The notes beneath the pieces are model-generated. The model saw only the letters and a program-made list of their open reading frames with translations, was not told the DNA's origin and did not search any database. 64,000 nt of DNA from Pelobates cultripes (taxonomy: Eukaryota > Chordata > Amphibia > Anura > Pelobatidae), in the NCBI GenBank assembly GCA_933207985.1, contig OW240912.1:236590437-236654436 (forward strand). The letters run 5' to 3'. A program made the position numbers and the translations under genes. The number at the start of each line of letters is the position of its first letter. Position 1 is the stretch's first letter. Shown here piece by piece: positions 10,501 through 22,679 of this stretch.

Positions 10501-13500
10501 ACAGGTTTACTCCTGTTTAATAGGGAGTTCTGGCAACCCAATCACTGTTTAACATTTTTATCTCAATGGCCAGGAGGTGAGGGTTGTGATGGTGAAAGTC
10601 TCAGGTTTACTTGATATTTGGATACTGATGCACATGAGGTTTGCAAACAGAGATAACCATGAAGCAGGCCCCTTCAGCTAAATTGAAGGTCTGAGGACTG
10701 TATTTTTTTGTTCACTACTCATTAAACCTTGGGATGATGCTTCTGAATTTAAAGTACACAGTTTTACATGCAATTTACATGCTTTCCTTACAATTTAGAG
10801 CTATGTTAACATGCTACTATTTCATGGGACTGCCAGTAATGGAAGTAAAATATTCAAACAACATATCAACTGCATGCCTGATTTATGAAATATATTAATA
10901 TTTATAATGGTTATGAGAAAGGCCAGTAACCATGTGGTATGTATTACTGTCTACATTAGTAATTATTAATTTACTTTCTAATAGAAGCAGCTACTCACCA
11001 ATTATAAAACAACAGAAAAACCCATAAAAAAAACAGATTTGAATATTAATGTTTAATCATTTGTAATGAATGGAAATAAGTGCTTCAATTTGACTGACTT
11101 GAGTTGAAAAAAGACTTGTGGTGTAATACTGTTGGTGTGCTCAGAAGATCGAACTGGTGAGAAAAAGAAAACAACCTGTCATGAATGGGTCATTTAAACA
11201 TGAATTCCCCCCAAACGCATTGCATACATTATTTATCACCGAGATACATGATATATTTAATGTCAAATATTTAGATATACACTCACCTCAACTCCAACCC
11301 AGTGCTGCATTGTCCTTGTCTATGATGTTGTTACACTTCTTTAACACCAAAAGTCTGATCTCATTTGCCAAGTTGGAGAAACGTCAACTTCCTCATGACG
11401 CTGACACAATGGCTTCTACTTTCTCTACCAGTCAGTTCTTGGGCATAGGAGTCTGTGCTGAGGAATTAGAAGAAATGGGTTTTCCAGCCAATCTATACAT
11501 TTGCTAGGAATTCAGTTAGCACAATGTTCAGATCTAATATTATGATCTTTAAAATGAGCATAAATTGTGGGTTAGGGTTTCCACTGGGCTGTTATGTTAC
11601 TGACACAGCTAGTACTGAGGATGTCTCGCCAGTTCCAATATTCCAAAAATACTAGCATTGCAAAGGCTGTTATTGTTCTCTGATTAGAATCTGGGAGAGT
11701 GGTGAGAGAAATAAAGCCAGAATATCCACCTCTATTATATCTATCATGTACGCACATTGCTATATACATCGTGGCACACAGTCAGGCACATTGTAAGCAC
11801 AATGACACACACTACCACACACATGCACATTATAAACACAATGATACTCACAGTACGCACACACTTAGACAAAGTATACACACAATGCTATACACAGATA
11901 CACACACATATACACACATCTGTGTAGACACACACCTGTGTAGACACACTCATAGTATACATCCACTGCTATATACCCACTTCTCCAGTTAGTATGCACA
12001 CAATGACACAAACTGCTATACACAGTATACACACCACACAATGCTACAGACACACTCAGCCACAAAACTGAAAAGTGTTGTACAGATAATATTAAGAAGC
12101 ATGTACTTATACACTCAGCAGAATATTCTGTTAACCTAAACAGATATGTTGTGCAATGTAATTTAAAATATGTGCCCTTGCAACACACCCCCATATGGAT
12201 CAACTCACAAATAAACAGTTGAGCTATGTGAGGCTGAAGCCCTGTAGGTCATTGGATATAAAGGAAACACTAAAGTATCAATCTTAATATAGATGATGGG
12301 ATTACCAGATTTCGGATAGCAACAAGTTTAATTTCACACCAAAATAAAAAACAGCCAAGTGATGGGTATAAGGTCCTCTGGTGAAATTAAAAATGTTGGC
12401 AATATAACAAGTCAAAAGTAACAATGTAGCAAAACAGCTCAATAATTCCTGGTAATTTCTTGCTACTATGTATGCAGTGCAGACTTCTATTTGCATGGCA
12501 GCAAATGGACAGACCCACTCACACTGACAGAGAATTACATAATTCAGACACAGTATACAAACACTGCCACACACAAACACTCAGAAACAGTGTACACAGA
12601 GCTACAAATCCACAATGCTGCACGCACAGTCAGACATATTACATACATTTTCAGTGATTCAGGGTATTTTCCAGTTCTAAATGTTTTTACTCATATGTCA
12701 CACACTGTGCTGTTACATTACATCTGCTGATATCATGTTCACCTCTTTCATATTATGTGCACTCACACGTATTATATATCATTTTATTCAGGGGAAACAG
12801 GGCTTTCATTTAATATCAAATATTTAGGTATGAAACATAATTTAATACGAATAAAATATTTTAAAATGGGAGAAAATAACTGTGAATGTCATAATACTGT
12901 TTGCTTTTATTGAAATAAAATGCACTTTAATACGACCAATGAAACCAAAACATGAACTAAAATCTACAAATACTCTAACACATCTATCAATGGCCAAATT
13001 CCATTACCTGGGATCCATTTATCAAAGTCTCTCCTGTTATTCAGGGCCAGATTAAGAGCCCAGCGGGCTAGGTGCTGACAATTATGATGGGCCTAATTAC
13101 AAAATCTTATTGACCAAAACCACTAAAACAGTCCTACCTCCCAAGCGTCATGTATCTGATGGAGGGAAACTCATAGGGTGCAGCTATGAGAAAACATACC
13201 CCCTAACAGCAATGTCCACTGAAGCAGGAAGTCTATGGATGGGATAAAAGGGTGGGCCACTGACTCAAATCACATAACCAGAACTGCCGAATGGGGCGAG
13301 CATACCCAAAACGGGTTAATATTTGTTTGTGTGTGAAAAATGCAAAAAACTAATTTGAACGCTGATTGTGGCCAGTGTTTGTGACTAAGTGGCTACTATA
13401 AAAGACTGGACAAACCCCATTTGCAATACCTTGGGTTTTCTACTATTGCAAATGGTATGCCATCTTGGAGGTAATTCTCATTCCTGGGCTACCATACGGC

Positions 13501-14041
13501 CTCAAAGGCAACGTAACCAATCTGGCGAATTTCAATGTGAAAATACTGAAACGCAAGCCTTATATTTGACTCTGTAACTTTTGAAAACACCATAAAACCT
13601 GTACATGAGGGGTACCGTTATACTCAGGAGACTTCTCTGAACACAAATATTAGTGTTTCAAAACAGTAAAACGTTTCACAACAATTATATTGTCCATGTG
13701 TGTGAAAAATGCAAAAAAATTTCGCTTTCACTGATGATATCATCGTTGTAATGCAATTTACTGTTTTAAAACACTAATATTTGTGTTCAGCAAAGGGGGG
13801 CCGGAATGGAAGCAGGGGGACTCCCTGGGATGCCAGGTGAGTCCCCCCACCGTGATCGCCGGCGTGAGATCAATATAATCAATGTTATTCATTTTACCTG
13901 TCAGTGGTTTTAATGTTGCCGCTGATCAGTGTAATTACTATGTCATTTTACCACCTATGCAAGTTGTGTATATATATGGCTACGTGACTGATCACCAAGA
14001 TTATTCATTAAAATCATTTTAAATTATTTTAGTCAACTTCC
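10501..14041. other. Intron 1, AT-rich stretch with CA-rich runs
   Basis: Irregular CA-rich runs occur at about 11750-12060 and 12505-12640 (units such as ACACAATGCTATACACA). 12755-12850 resembles 17740-17800 of the large TTAA element (both ...GGGCTTTNATTT...). 13680-13870 has inverted ACACTAATATTTGTGTTCAG segments and a hairpin around GGGGACTC/GAGTCCCC, so a decayed relative of that element probably covers 12755-13870. No gene is supported. Confidence 0.45.
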
Positions 14042-14082
14042 TTAAAGCCACACTATAGGGACCAAAACAACTTTAGCTTAAT

Positions 14083-14274
14083 AGGCCGGTGAGAAATCCC
14101 AGCAGGGTTGACTCAGCCTTTCATCCTTCTGAGGTAGATAAAATAAGTACCATTAAATAGGATAATAGTAACAACCCCTGGATGTTGGACTAAGGTAACA
14201 TTCCCAGGACGTACTTGAAAACCAAAGTAATCTGAATGTACATTTCCTGGTTAAATACTTTGTTATTATTATCA
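14083..14274 (+). mobile_element. SINE-like insertion
   Basis: A 192-bp block splits the host MITE between AGCTTAAT and ATGAAG. It contains GACTCAGCCTTTCATCCTTC followed by GAGGTAGATAAAATAAGTACC, a wording known from dispersed vertebrate SINEs. It ends in a short TTATTATTAT tail. An internal pol III promoter is not evident, so the 5' end may be truncated. The family name is left open. Confidence 0.55.
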
Positions 14275-14614
14275 ATGAAGTTGTTTTGGTGTATAGAAGT
14301 TGCATCACTTAGTTTATATAGCCCTAGTTGCACCTCCCTGTATATGCCATGCACATCCTTCTTAAACATTTCCCTAAAATTAACCTAGATGTTTCTAGGT
14401 TATTTTATTGCACTGTTTAATCTCTAATATCTTGTATCCTGCTCTTAATAACCTTCCAGAGCTGGCAAGAGCTTCCTGTGTGTGAATAAAGTTCAAATTC
14501 CATAGCAAGAGATAAACACTTCTAAAGCAAGTTTACATTTGACTGAAAATGTAAAAAAAATTTCATGCAGCTACACCTGCATAAACAAAAACAAAAGTAA
14601 TTAGTAGCAGACAC

Positions 14615-15218
14615 TTAAAGGAACACTATAGGGTCAGGAACACAAACATGTATTCCTGACCCTATAGTGTTAAAACCTCTAGCCCCCCTGGGCCCCTCAT
14701 GCCCCCTCATGCCTCCTTAAATATAGCAAAATCTTACTTGTATTCAAGCCTGACACTGTAGCTCTGCATGTTGTTTGCCTCAGAATAGTAAGCTGTCTGC
14801 TGACATCATCAGAAGTGGTGGCCTGAACCAATCACAGTGCTTCTGCATAGAATTGGCTGATACTGACAAGGAGGCAGATCAGGGGCAGTGCTAGCACAAT
14901 TCAAACACAGCCCTGGCCAATCAGCATTTCCTCATAGAGATGAATTGAATCAATGAACCTCTATGAGGAAAGTTCAGTGTCTACATGCAGAGGGAGGAGA
15001 CACTGAATGTTTGGATGCATTTTAGGCAGCCATGACCCAGGAAGGATCTCTAACAGCCATCTAAAGAGTGGCCAGTGAAGTGACTAGGCTGTAATGTAAA
15101 CACTGCATTTTCTCTGAAAAGACAGTGTTTACAGCAAAAAGCCTGAAGGTAATGATTCTACTCACCAGAACAAATTCAATAAGCTATAGTTGTTCTGGTG
15201 ACTATAGTGTCCCTTTAA
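14615..15218. mobile_element. TTAA MITE (ACACTATAG family)
   Basis: Termini are TTAAAGGAACACTATAG and CTATAGTGTCCCTTTAA, a near-perfect terminal inverted repeat bounded by TTAA on both sides. The 604-bp interior has no open frame. Members of the same terminal family occur at 21577, 36361, 37539 and 38127. A TTAA target points to piggyBac or Kolobok type transposases acting in trans. Confidence 0.75.
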
Positions 15219-15294
15219 CCCCTTAAGGACACATGACATGGGTGACATGTCATGATTCCCTTTTATTCCAGAAGCTTGGTCCTTAAGGGGTTAA
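15215..15294. mobile_element. 80-bp TTAA MITE (CCCCTTAAGGAC family)
   Basis: This element is bounded by TTAA at 15215-15218 and 15291-15294, with termini CCCCTTAAGGAC and GTCCTTAAGGGG. It is almost entirely palindromic. Its left TTAA is the right TTAA of the preceding MITE, so the two abut exactly. The same element is present in opposite orientation at 57815-57891. Confidence 0.75.
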
Positions 15295-15369
15295 GCAGTG
15301 AGACTGCATGGGACATGATCTATACACCAAAACTGTTTCATTAAGCTAAAGTTGTGCTAATGCCTATAG

Positions 15370-15569
15370 CAGGGGTTCTTAACCCAGTCCTCAAGCCCTT
15401 CCAGTCCAGGATTTAGGGATGCAAGCCCTTCCAGTCCAGGATTTAGGGATTACCCTGTTGTGTCTAAAGTGTTCCCCCCCTTCCCCTAAAAAACACATTA
15501 GACACAGCAGGGTAATCCCTAAATCCTGGACAGTTTGGGGGTTCTTGAGGACTGGGTTGAGAACCACTG
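15370..15569. mobile_element. 200-bp hAT MITE with perfect 8-bp duplication
   Basis: Ends are CAGGGGTTCTTAACCCAGTC and the inverse GACTGGGTTGAGAACCACTG. The target duplication GCCTATAG is perfect at 15362-15369 and 15570-15577. Inside, a roughly 30-bp segment (AAGCCCTTCCAGTCCAGGAT...) is tandemly duplicated on the left side only. Octamer duplication and CAGNGGTTCT termini are typical of hAT MITEs. Confidence 0.88.
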
Positions 15570-15588
15570 GCCTATAGCATCCCTTTCG

Positions 15589-17625
15589 TTTTCTCTGCGT
15601 AAACACTCCATCTTATAACTATTTAAAATATTCACCCACCAGGTTTATTTTACCAGTACTTCATTTTTAAAAAATCACTCTGTTGATATGCATACAGCTT
15701 TACCACACTTATCGAAGAGTATATACCAGTCTCCTTGTTTCAATCACTTTTTATATTCGTACTACTAAACTTCAAGTGTTGTCTATCAAAGTTCCAAATG
15801 ATTATTTTGCTTGGCATTTTCTTCTTTTTTTTTTTTTGTGGAATAAAACATTCTGGGGGAAAAAAAACATAACCACTAATTAAAATCCATGATGTGGGGA
15901 GAATTATTTTCTGAGGCTTTGATAGATGGCACATGCTGCCGTTGTCATCCTGATAATTAACTCTATGTTCTGGCCAATATACAATGTGGTTTTGGTGAAA
16001 TTATTAAAAATATGACTGAAATGACTGTGATAAAAAAAAATCTCCAGTTGAAAATATGAAGGCTTCATGTGCAGCCAACAGTGCCACAGCATTAAAAGTT
16101 GGTATACTAAAAAGAAATGCACACAAAGGAATAATCTGGTGGCTATTTAGCTACGACAATGTATAAATGAACTGCTTCTCCCTAGAAAGCAAGATGTCAT
16201 TTGTTGATGGAAGGTGAACTTTCCAAAACACAGGCAAATTGGCATGGTTTATTGAATTAATTACAATGATTTGTTTTAACAAGACAATGCAAAGTAAAAA
16301 TAAAGTAGGTAAATCATACCAGACACTTAGCAGAATCTCAATGCAAAATGTCATAGTGGGATTAGCAATCTTAAATAGCAATAAATAATTGTAAAAACCA
16401 CTAACACCAAATATACACAGAAACTGAATTTACATTAACAACATTAGGCAGAAGGAAATGACAGCTATGCTTCCTCTAGTCTAGTACATCTATGGAAGTT
16501 GAATTAGCACCTACACGACTGACTAACAGACACAACATTACAGAAAAGTGACATTTAGGCCAAAATATGTAAGCTGAAAAAAGTATTTATCTCAGCTATA
16601 TTTTCAGTGTATTTTTGTTTTCCTGCAGTGTATTATTTCATTGAGCACGATAATGGAGTAGCACAAAAAAAAAAATTTGATATGGCATTTCCAGTCCTTG
16701 GGCTGATCAAATGTAGAACAATCGATATGTTATCCTTTGTGGTTCATTTCTTAATAGAACACTTCAATGGACTTTTATTTTATTTATTTTTAACAGTTTA
16801 GTAGATATACTCCCAATGAAAGCATGCCTGCATTCGATTGCGCTTTAAAAAAAAAAAAATTGGGGTAAAAACAAAACAGCTTGCAAACATAAGGGAACGG
16901 GTTGGGCCGAGTTAACAGCTGAGAGGGAGTGGCCTGTCAAGGCGGGAGGGCACAGGGTTGCACTTAGATGCCTAGGGGCTTTTTTCCCCCACTTAGGCTC
17001 TTGAGGTGTTGCCTTCTTTGATTCCCTCGACCATTCTTATGGATCTTCAGATGTGAACAAGTATAGTGATGCTCCCCTTGGCATGGCGGGAGGGAAGGGG
17101 GCAGTTGATAATGTCATATCAGTCAGGGGTGCCTGGGAACTTCCAAGCTGTTAGAACATAAGACATGTCAAGACTTCTGTGTGGCACAGAGCCAAATGCA
17201 CCCTAGGTGTCAGGCACTGAATTTCACCTTACTGACTTCAGGAGAGCTGCACAGTTCCAATGGAACTCCCTTCTCCACTCAGTTAGACACACATCCAGTC
17301 TCCATTCTTTCAATAGAAATAAAAAAATAAAAAAATAAAATAAACACTTCTTCAAAGAAGCACACAGTTAAATATCATCCCTTCCCACACCTAACCAGCT
17401 TCACTTCCTCTACTCCCACTGCGTCATCTAACATTTAATATCTCATTTTATTGTAAGCTCTCCTAGCAACCAACTTCAACTATGTACGAAAAGCTTTTTA
17501 CCTTAACCATTTCTATAATTATAAGCCACTCCCTGTAGATTGTAAGCTCATTTGGGCAGAGCCCTCACATGTTTGATTCCAGAATGGCCTATCTTATAAT
17601 ATTATATGGTGCCGCTGAATATGCC
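15589..17625. other. Intron 1, no gene
   Basis: AT-rich unique-looking intron. From about 17440, text including GATTGTAAGCTCATTTGGGCAGAGCCCTC matches a dispersed repeat commonly seen in frog DNA. An A/T-rich simple stretch lies at 17310-17343. No coding region is supported. Confidence 0.45.
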
Positions 17626-18179
17626 TTAACCCCTTAAGGACACAGCTTCAGAAGCTTGACTTACGCTTAATGACACAAGCAATTTTTGCATTTTCTTGCT
17701 GTTTGCGTTCAACTGCAATTTGCATCTCTCTCATTTATTGCACCGACACATATTATATACTGTTTTTTAAAGGACAGAAAGGGCTTTAATTTGATATAAC
17801 ATATATATATATATATAAATGCTTACTTATTATAAAAAAAAATACAGAAAAATGCAAAAAAAATGAAAAATATTGTTTTTTTTTACAGTTTTTGCAATAA
17901 TAATGTGTGCATAATTAGTGCAGGTTAAGGAAAGTAATTAAAAATAAATTTATTTATTTGTTCTGATTTACAGAATATATAATGTGTCTGGGATTTTAAG
18001 TTTTTTTTGGTAGTTACAGGTCACAAAGCACAAGGAGTAAAATAAACTTTTAATGTGGAGCGATTTTAGAATTTGGTATGTTTGTCTTGTAAGCTTAATA
18101 GCCATAAAAGAAAACAAAATTGCCACACAAAAGTATATATTTATATAAAGTAGACATCACGGGCTATTTACCTAAGGTT

Positions 18180-20150
18180 GTTTTGACACTTTCTACGTAG
18201 CCATTTCACCGCCAACCTCTGCTAAATATTGGAGTAAAATTGTGTTCTTTTTGGTTTTTGGCACACAAACTTATAACAGAGAAATTCTCGTGTATATTTT
18301 GTAAAGTTGGTGTGTGCTATTCCTGTACAAAGTTTTATTTTGTGTTCAGTTACATCTGCTGAGTAAAATGACACCCCCATTGTATGTCTTTTGCACTATT
18401 TCGTGAAGTTACAGTGCCATACAGGATACCTGTCCTTTTCAGTATTCACAGTAGAATTTTGAGAGATGAATTTAATGAGCCTTAGCTTCCATTTGGGGTA
18501 TTATAACAGTTTGACTGTTCAAAAAATCCCCACAAAGGCCTACCATTTGTAAAAGTAGACACTCCAGGGTATCTTATAAGGTGCATATTGTGCCTTAACA
18601 TGCCCCCATTTTTTCACCAATATATGCTAAAGTATGTGGTAAAAAAAAATTTTGTGCATTTTTTACATACGGATTGCATTTTTGCTGGGCGTTTTGTATA
18701 TTTCATATGTGCCACTAAGTTCAAACCCCCCAAATTATGCTCAGCTAAGTCTTCTGAGTAAAATGACACCCCATATGAATGTCTTTGTCACTATTTCGTG
18801 AAGCTACAGTCCCATATAGGAGACCTGTCCTTTACAGTATTCACAGTAGAATTTTGAGAGATGGATTTAATGAGCCTTAGCTTCCATTTGGGGTATTATA
18901 ACAGTTTGACTGTTCAAAACCCCCCCACAAAGGCCTACCATTTGTAAAAGTAGACACTCCAGGGTATCTCATAAGGTGCATATTGTGCCTTAACATGCCC
19001 CCATTTTTTCACCAATATATGCCAAAGTATGTGGTAAAAATAATTTTGTGCATTTTTTACATACGGATTGCATTTTTGCTGGGCGTTTTGTATATTTCAT
19101 ATGTGCCACTAAGTTCAAACCTCCCAAATTATGCTCAGCTAAGTCTTTTGAGTAAAAATACACCCCCAATGAATGTCTTTGGCACTATTTTGTGAAGCTA
19201 CAGTGCCATATAGGAGACCAAGCCATATCCGTTTTTACCGAACTTTGAATTTTGACGCTGGGCCTACCATTTCTTAAAGTAGACACCCCAGGGTGTTTCA
19301 AAAGGTATATTTTGAACCTTAGTGTGGGATCATTTTTCCGCTAGCTTGTACCAGATGTAGTGGTAATAAGCGTTTTTTCTGCCTTTTTGACATACAAAGT
19401 GAGTTTGCACAGTATATTTTGCAAACCTTATGTGTGCTACGACTGTATAATACTTCATATGTTGCTCAGCTATGTCGGCCGAGTACAGCAATACCCCCAT
19501 ATGTACGTTTGCCAGGTACGTGTGGACATCGGAGGGGCACATTTGGGACACAGCCATTCCAGTTTTTTTTCAAACTTTGAATTTTTATGCTGTGCCTATG
19601 TCCCATTTTAGAGTATTTTACCAGGCTATATAATCCAAATTCCCCATAAAGCCATACCATTTCTAAAAGAAGACATCCCAGGGTATTTCAAAAGGCATAT
19701 TTTGAACCTTAGCGTGGGATCATTTTTCCGCTAGCTTGTACCAAGTGTAGTGGTAATAAGCATTTTTTCTGCCTTTTGACATACAAAGTGAGTTTGCGCA
19801 GCATATTTTGCAAACCTTATGTGTGCTATGACTGTATAATACTTCATATGTTGCTCAGCTATGTCGGCTGAGTACAGCAATACCCCCGTATGTACCTTTG
19901 CCAGGTATATGTGGATGTTGAAGGGGCGCATTTGAGACGCAGCCATTCAGTTTTTTTTCTAACTTTGAAGTTTTACGCTGTGTCCATGTTCCAATTTGGA
20001 GTAGTTTAGACGGCTGGTTACTGAAACTTCCCCACAAACACATACTATTTATTAAAGAATACACCCTGGGGTAATTCAAAAGGCATATTTTGAACCTTGG
20101 CGTGGGATAATTTTTTTTCTAGTTTGTTCCAGGTGTAGTGGTAATGAGCG
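18180..20150. repeat. About five diverged tandem units of roughly 390 bp
   Basis: The landmark [G]CTCAGCTANGTC..GAGTA.A...A.ACCCCC recurs near 18350 (degenerate), 18740, 19133, 19462 and 19851, with spacings of about 390, 393, 330 and 390 bp. Units 2-3 share GCATATTGTGCCTTAACATG, and units 4-5 share TTTTTCCGCTAGCTTGTACC. This shows at least two rounds of duplication. Confidence 0.75.
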
Positions 20151-20939
20151 TTTTTAAAATGTATTTTTTTACTTTTTATAACTTTTTTTTACTTTTAAAA
20201 ACTAGTTTTTAAACTTTTGTTTTGCTTATAAATTTTTTTTAAACTTTCCTAAACTTTCTTAAAACTTTTTTACAGATTTAACATTTTTCTAAGCTTTTTT
20301 TTTTACCGTTAACCCCTAACTAGCAGTATGCAGCAGTAACAGTAAATTCCCCATTTTCCCATAACTCCCACCCACCCCAGCTAGCAAAATATATAGTTAT
20401 AAAATATTTAAATTAATTAATTAAATAAATTGAACCCCTGAGGGTTAAAAAAATAAATAAAAGTTAATTCTCAGGGGTTAAAAAAAATTAGATCACAGTA
20501 TAATACTGTGATCTCTATTTGATCGCTGTAGGCAGTGATCGACTGGCAGGGAAGGGGTTAATTTTTATTTGGACTAGGTAAAGTGTGTTTTTTTTGTTTT
20601 TTTTACTTAAATGTTATTAAAACATTTTTTAAGTTTAATTTTTAACTTTTTAAAGTTTCTTTTAAAACTTTTTAACGTTAACCCCTAGTTAGCCTAACGC
20701 CAAATCCCCCAATTCCCCACTAACTTCCACCCACCCCAGCTATCTAAATATATAATTTAAAAATAATTTAATTAATTAATTTAATTAATTTAACCCCTGA
20801 GGGTTAAAAAAAAAAATCAGATCATAGTAAAATGTAATCCCTGCCAATTGATCACTGTAGTCAGTGATCAATTGGCAGGGAAGGGGTTAATTTTTTATTA
20901 AAATGGGTAAGGGGGGACACCCTTTAAATAAACTTTATT

Positions 20940-21239
20940 TTTTTAACAGCAGGGGGCAGGATCAGCACTGATCCGGCTCCCTGCACTTCACACAGAACCC
21001 GGAAGTGCAGGGAGCCGGTAGGTGAGTATACAGAGCACATGTGCTCGCTCCGACTTGTGGTCAGAGCGAGCACATGTGCTGGGCAGCTTGACCGGGTGCT
21101 CCCGGTATGCCTCCAATGCAGAGGCATACCGGGAGCACCATTAACCCCGCGATCGCCGCGATAGCGAGGTCCGTCACCCGTCGTTAAGGGTCTCCCCTGC
21201 GTGACGGACCTCGTCCGTCACCCGTCCTGAAGGGGTTAA
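20940..21239. repeat. Cluster of subterminal hairpins
   Basis: In 300 bp at least five inverted pairs follow one another: GATCAGCACTGATC; GGCTCCCTGCACTTC with GAAGTGCAGGGAGCC; AGCACATGTGCTCGCTC with GAGCGAGCACATGTGCT; GTGCTCCCGGTATGCCTC with GAGGCATACCGGGAGCAC; and GAGGTCCGTCAC with GTGACGGACCTC. They sit directly inside the right terminus of the TTAA element and are much more GC-rich than the rest of it. Confidence 0.85.
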
Positions 21240-21576
21240 AAAAAACATCTTTTCTATGACTACCTTTCAATGTAAAATCAGGGCAAATCTACCCATTTAT
21301 AGCCACTGATTATGCAGAATCATATGCTGGAGGTCATAATGTTAATGAGGAACTATGGCTTCCTAGGAATTTTAATATTATGTTTACTTATCTCTATATT
21401 TAACAAATATGTATTTGTGAGGTTGAGATGTGAAAAACAAAATGTATCTCTGTAAGCTCCTAGTGCCCTCCACACAAAGCGGGAACCAAACTTGGGATGC
21501 CCGACAGGCAATGGATAAGGATTGTCCTGCCAAAAGCCTGGCTGTATAACTGGATTGGGAAGTAATTTGCTAAATG
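21240..21576. other. Intron 1 spacer
   Basis: About 340 bp between elements, with no gene or recognisable repeat. Confidence 0.4.
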
Positions 21577-22143
21577 TTAAAGGGACACTCCAGGCACCCA
21601 GACCCCTTCTACCCATTGGAGTGGTCTGGGTGCCAACTCCCACTACTCTTAACCTGCAAGTGTATTTATTGCAGTTTTTTATAAACTGCAATAATTACCT
21701 TGCAGGGTTAACTCCACCTCTAGTGGCTGTCTACTAGACAGTCACTAGAGGGCACTTCCGTGTCCATAGCACAGGAAACCTGTGCTAGAGTGTCGCTGAA
21801 TGTCCTCACGCTGTGTAAGGACCTCCAGCGTCGCTCAATTCCCCATAGGAAAGCATTGAAAAGCATTTTCAATGCTTTCCTATGGAGAGCTCTAATGCCG
21901 GGCATGCGCATTAGGTTTCTTCAGCCGGTGGGCGGGATCAGTCTCGCTCACCGGCTGACGTAATCACTGGGAGGTGCGGCGGCGAGCAGAAACCATCACC
22001 AAGGGACATCGGCGGGGTCTCAGGTAAGTGACCTGAAGGGGTTTTCACCCCTTCAGCTACCGGGGGATGGGTGGTGGGAGGGAGAGGGGACCTGCAGTGC
22101 CAAGAAAACAGATTGTTTTCCTGGCACTGGAGTTTCCCTTTAA
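21577..22143. mobile_element. TTAA MITE (ACACTCCAGGCACC subfamily)
   Basis: Termini are TTAAAGGGACACTCCAGGCA and GGCACTGGAGTTTCCCTTTAA, 567 bp apart and both with TTAA. The GC-rich interior includes the inverted pair AGCATTGAAAAGC / GCTTTCCTATGG near 21845-21890 and a splice-donor-like CAGGTAAGTG at about 22020. No open frame. Confidence 0.75.
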
Positions 22144-22393
22144 TGGTAACCTATAGACTCAAAAATAAAAAAATATTTTCCCCTCCATAGCTCTGACCTC
22201 TGTCCACACTTCTTTGATGTTTAAAAACTAAAGGCACACTCAAGAACCCTAATGCACTTTAGCTTGCTGAAAAGCTTGATGCACGAAGAATGTGGCCTCT
22301 TTTGTTACACTCCCCTGGCTTTTAAGCAGACAACATTTTGTTTCAATATTTTATTTATTTTATTATTTTATTTATTTATTATTGTAATTATAC

Positions 22394-22429
<36 letters not shown>

Positions 22430-22438
<9 letters not shown>

Positions 22439-22640
22439 GTGTATATATCTATTATATATATATATATAATATATATACATATTATATATATGTAACGTCA
22501 TTCTAAGTGTATTTTAATATTAATATATGTACTTATATTAATATTAAAATACATTACGTATGATGTTACATATATATAATATGTATATATATTATATATA
22601 TATAATAAATATACATATATTATATATCTATAAATAAATT
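22430..22640. repeat. AT-rich imperfect palindrome of about 200 bp
   Basis: The centre is near 22531. TGTATTTTAATATTAATATA and its exact inverse flank TGTACT. Further out, a 29-base AT stretch ending ATATATGTAAC (22468-22496) is matched by its perfect inverse at 22565-22593. The arms are near-identical over roughly 95 bp each, and left of the palindrome runs a TA dinucleotide tract (from about 22394). It could extrude as a cruciform. Confidence 0.8.
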
Positions 22641-22679
22641 TATTTTATTTTATAACATGTCTAATATTTTTTTTTTTCA

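Larger units (their letters stand above)
14042..15588. mobile_element. Host MITE of a five-element nest
   Basis: The left end TTAAAGCCACACTATAGGGA (14042) and the right end CCTATAGCATCCCTTTCG (ends about 15588) are decayed inverted termini. Just inside them come ACCAAAACAACTTTAGCTTAAT and its inverse ATTAAGCTAAAGTTGT. The same long inverted repeat (...CAAAACTGCTTCATTAAGC...) recurs at 47226-47745 and 33755-33838, which identifies the family. Four other elements interrupt it: a SINE (14083-14274), a TTAA MITE (14615-15218), a second TTAA MITE (15215-15294) and a hAT MITE (15370-15569). No coding sequence. Confidence 0.7.
17626..21239. mobile_element. 3.6 kb TTAA-bounded element with tandem internal units
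   Basis: The left end TTAACCCCTTAAGGACAC (17626) and the right end GTCCTGAAGGGGTTAA (ends 21239) are inverted copies bounded by TTAA, the same terminal family as the 80-bp MITEs. No transposase frame is present. Inside, about 18180-20150 is a set of diverged tandem units. An approximately 310-bp segment is duplicated at 20310-20600 and 20690-20915. 20940-21239 is a cluster of hairpins. The size and ordered structure are unusual for a MITE; it may descend from a composite or satellite-expanding element. Confidence 0.65.

Noticed and set aside
22252..22506. 84-codon frame rich in Ile/Tyr
   Set aside because: Its second half is the TA dinucleotide tract and palindrome; not a protein.
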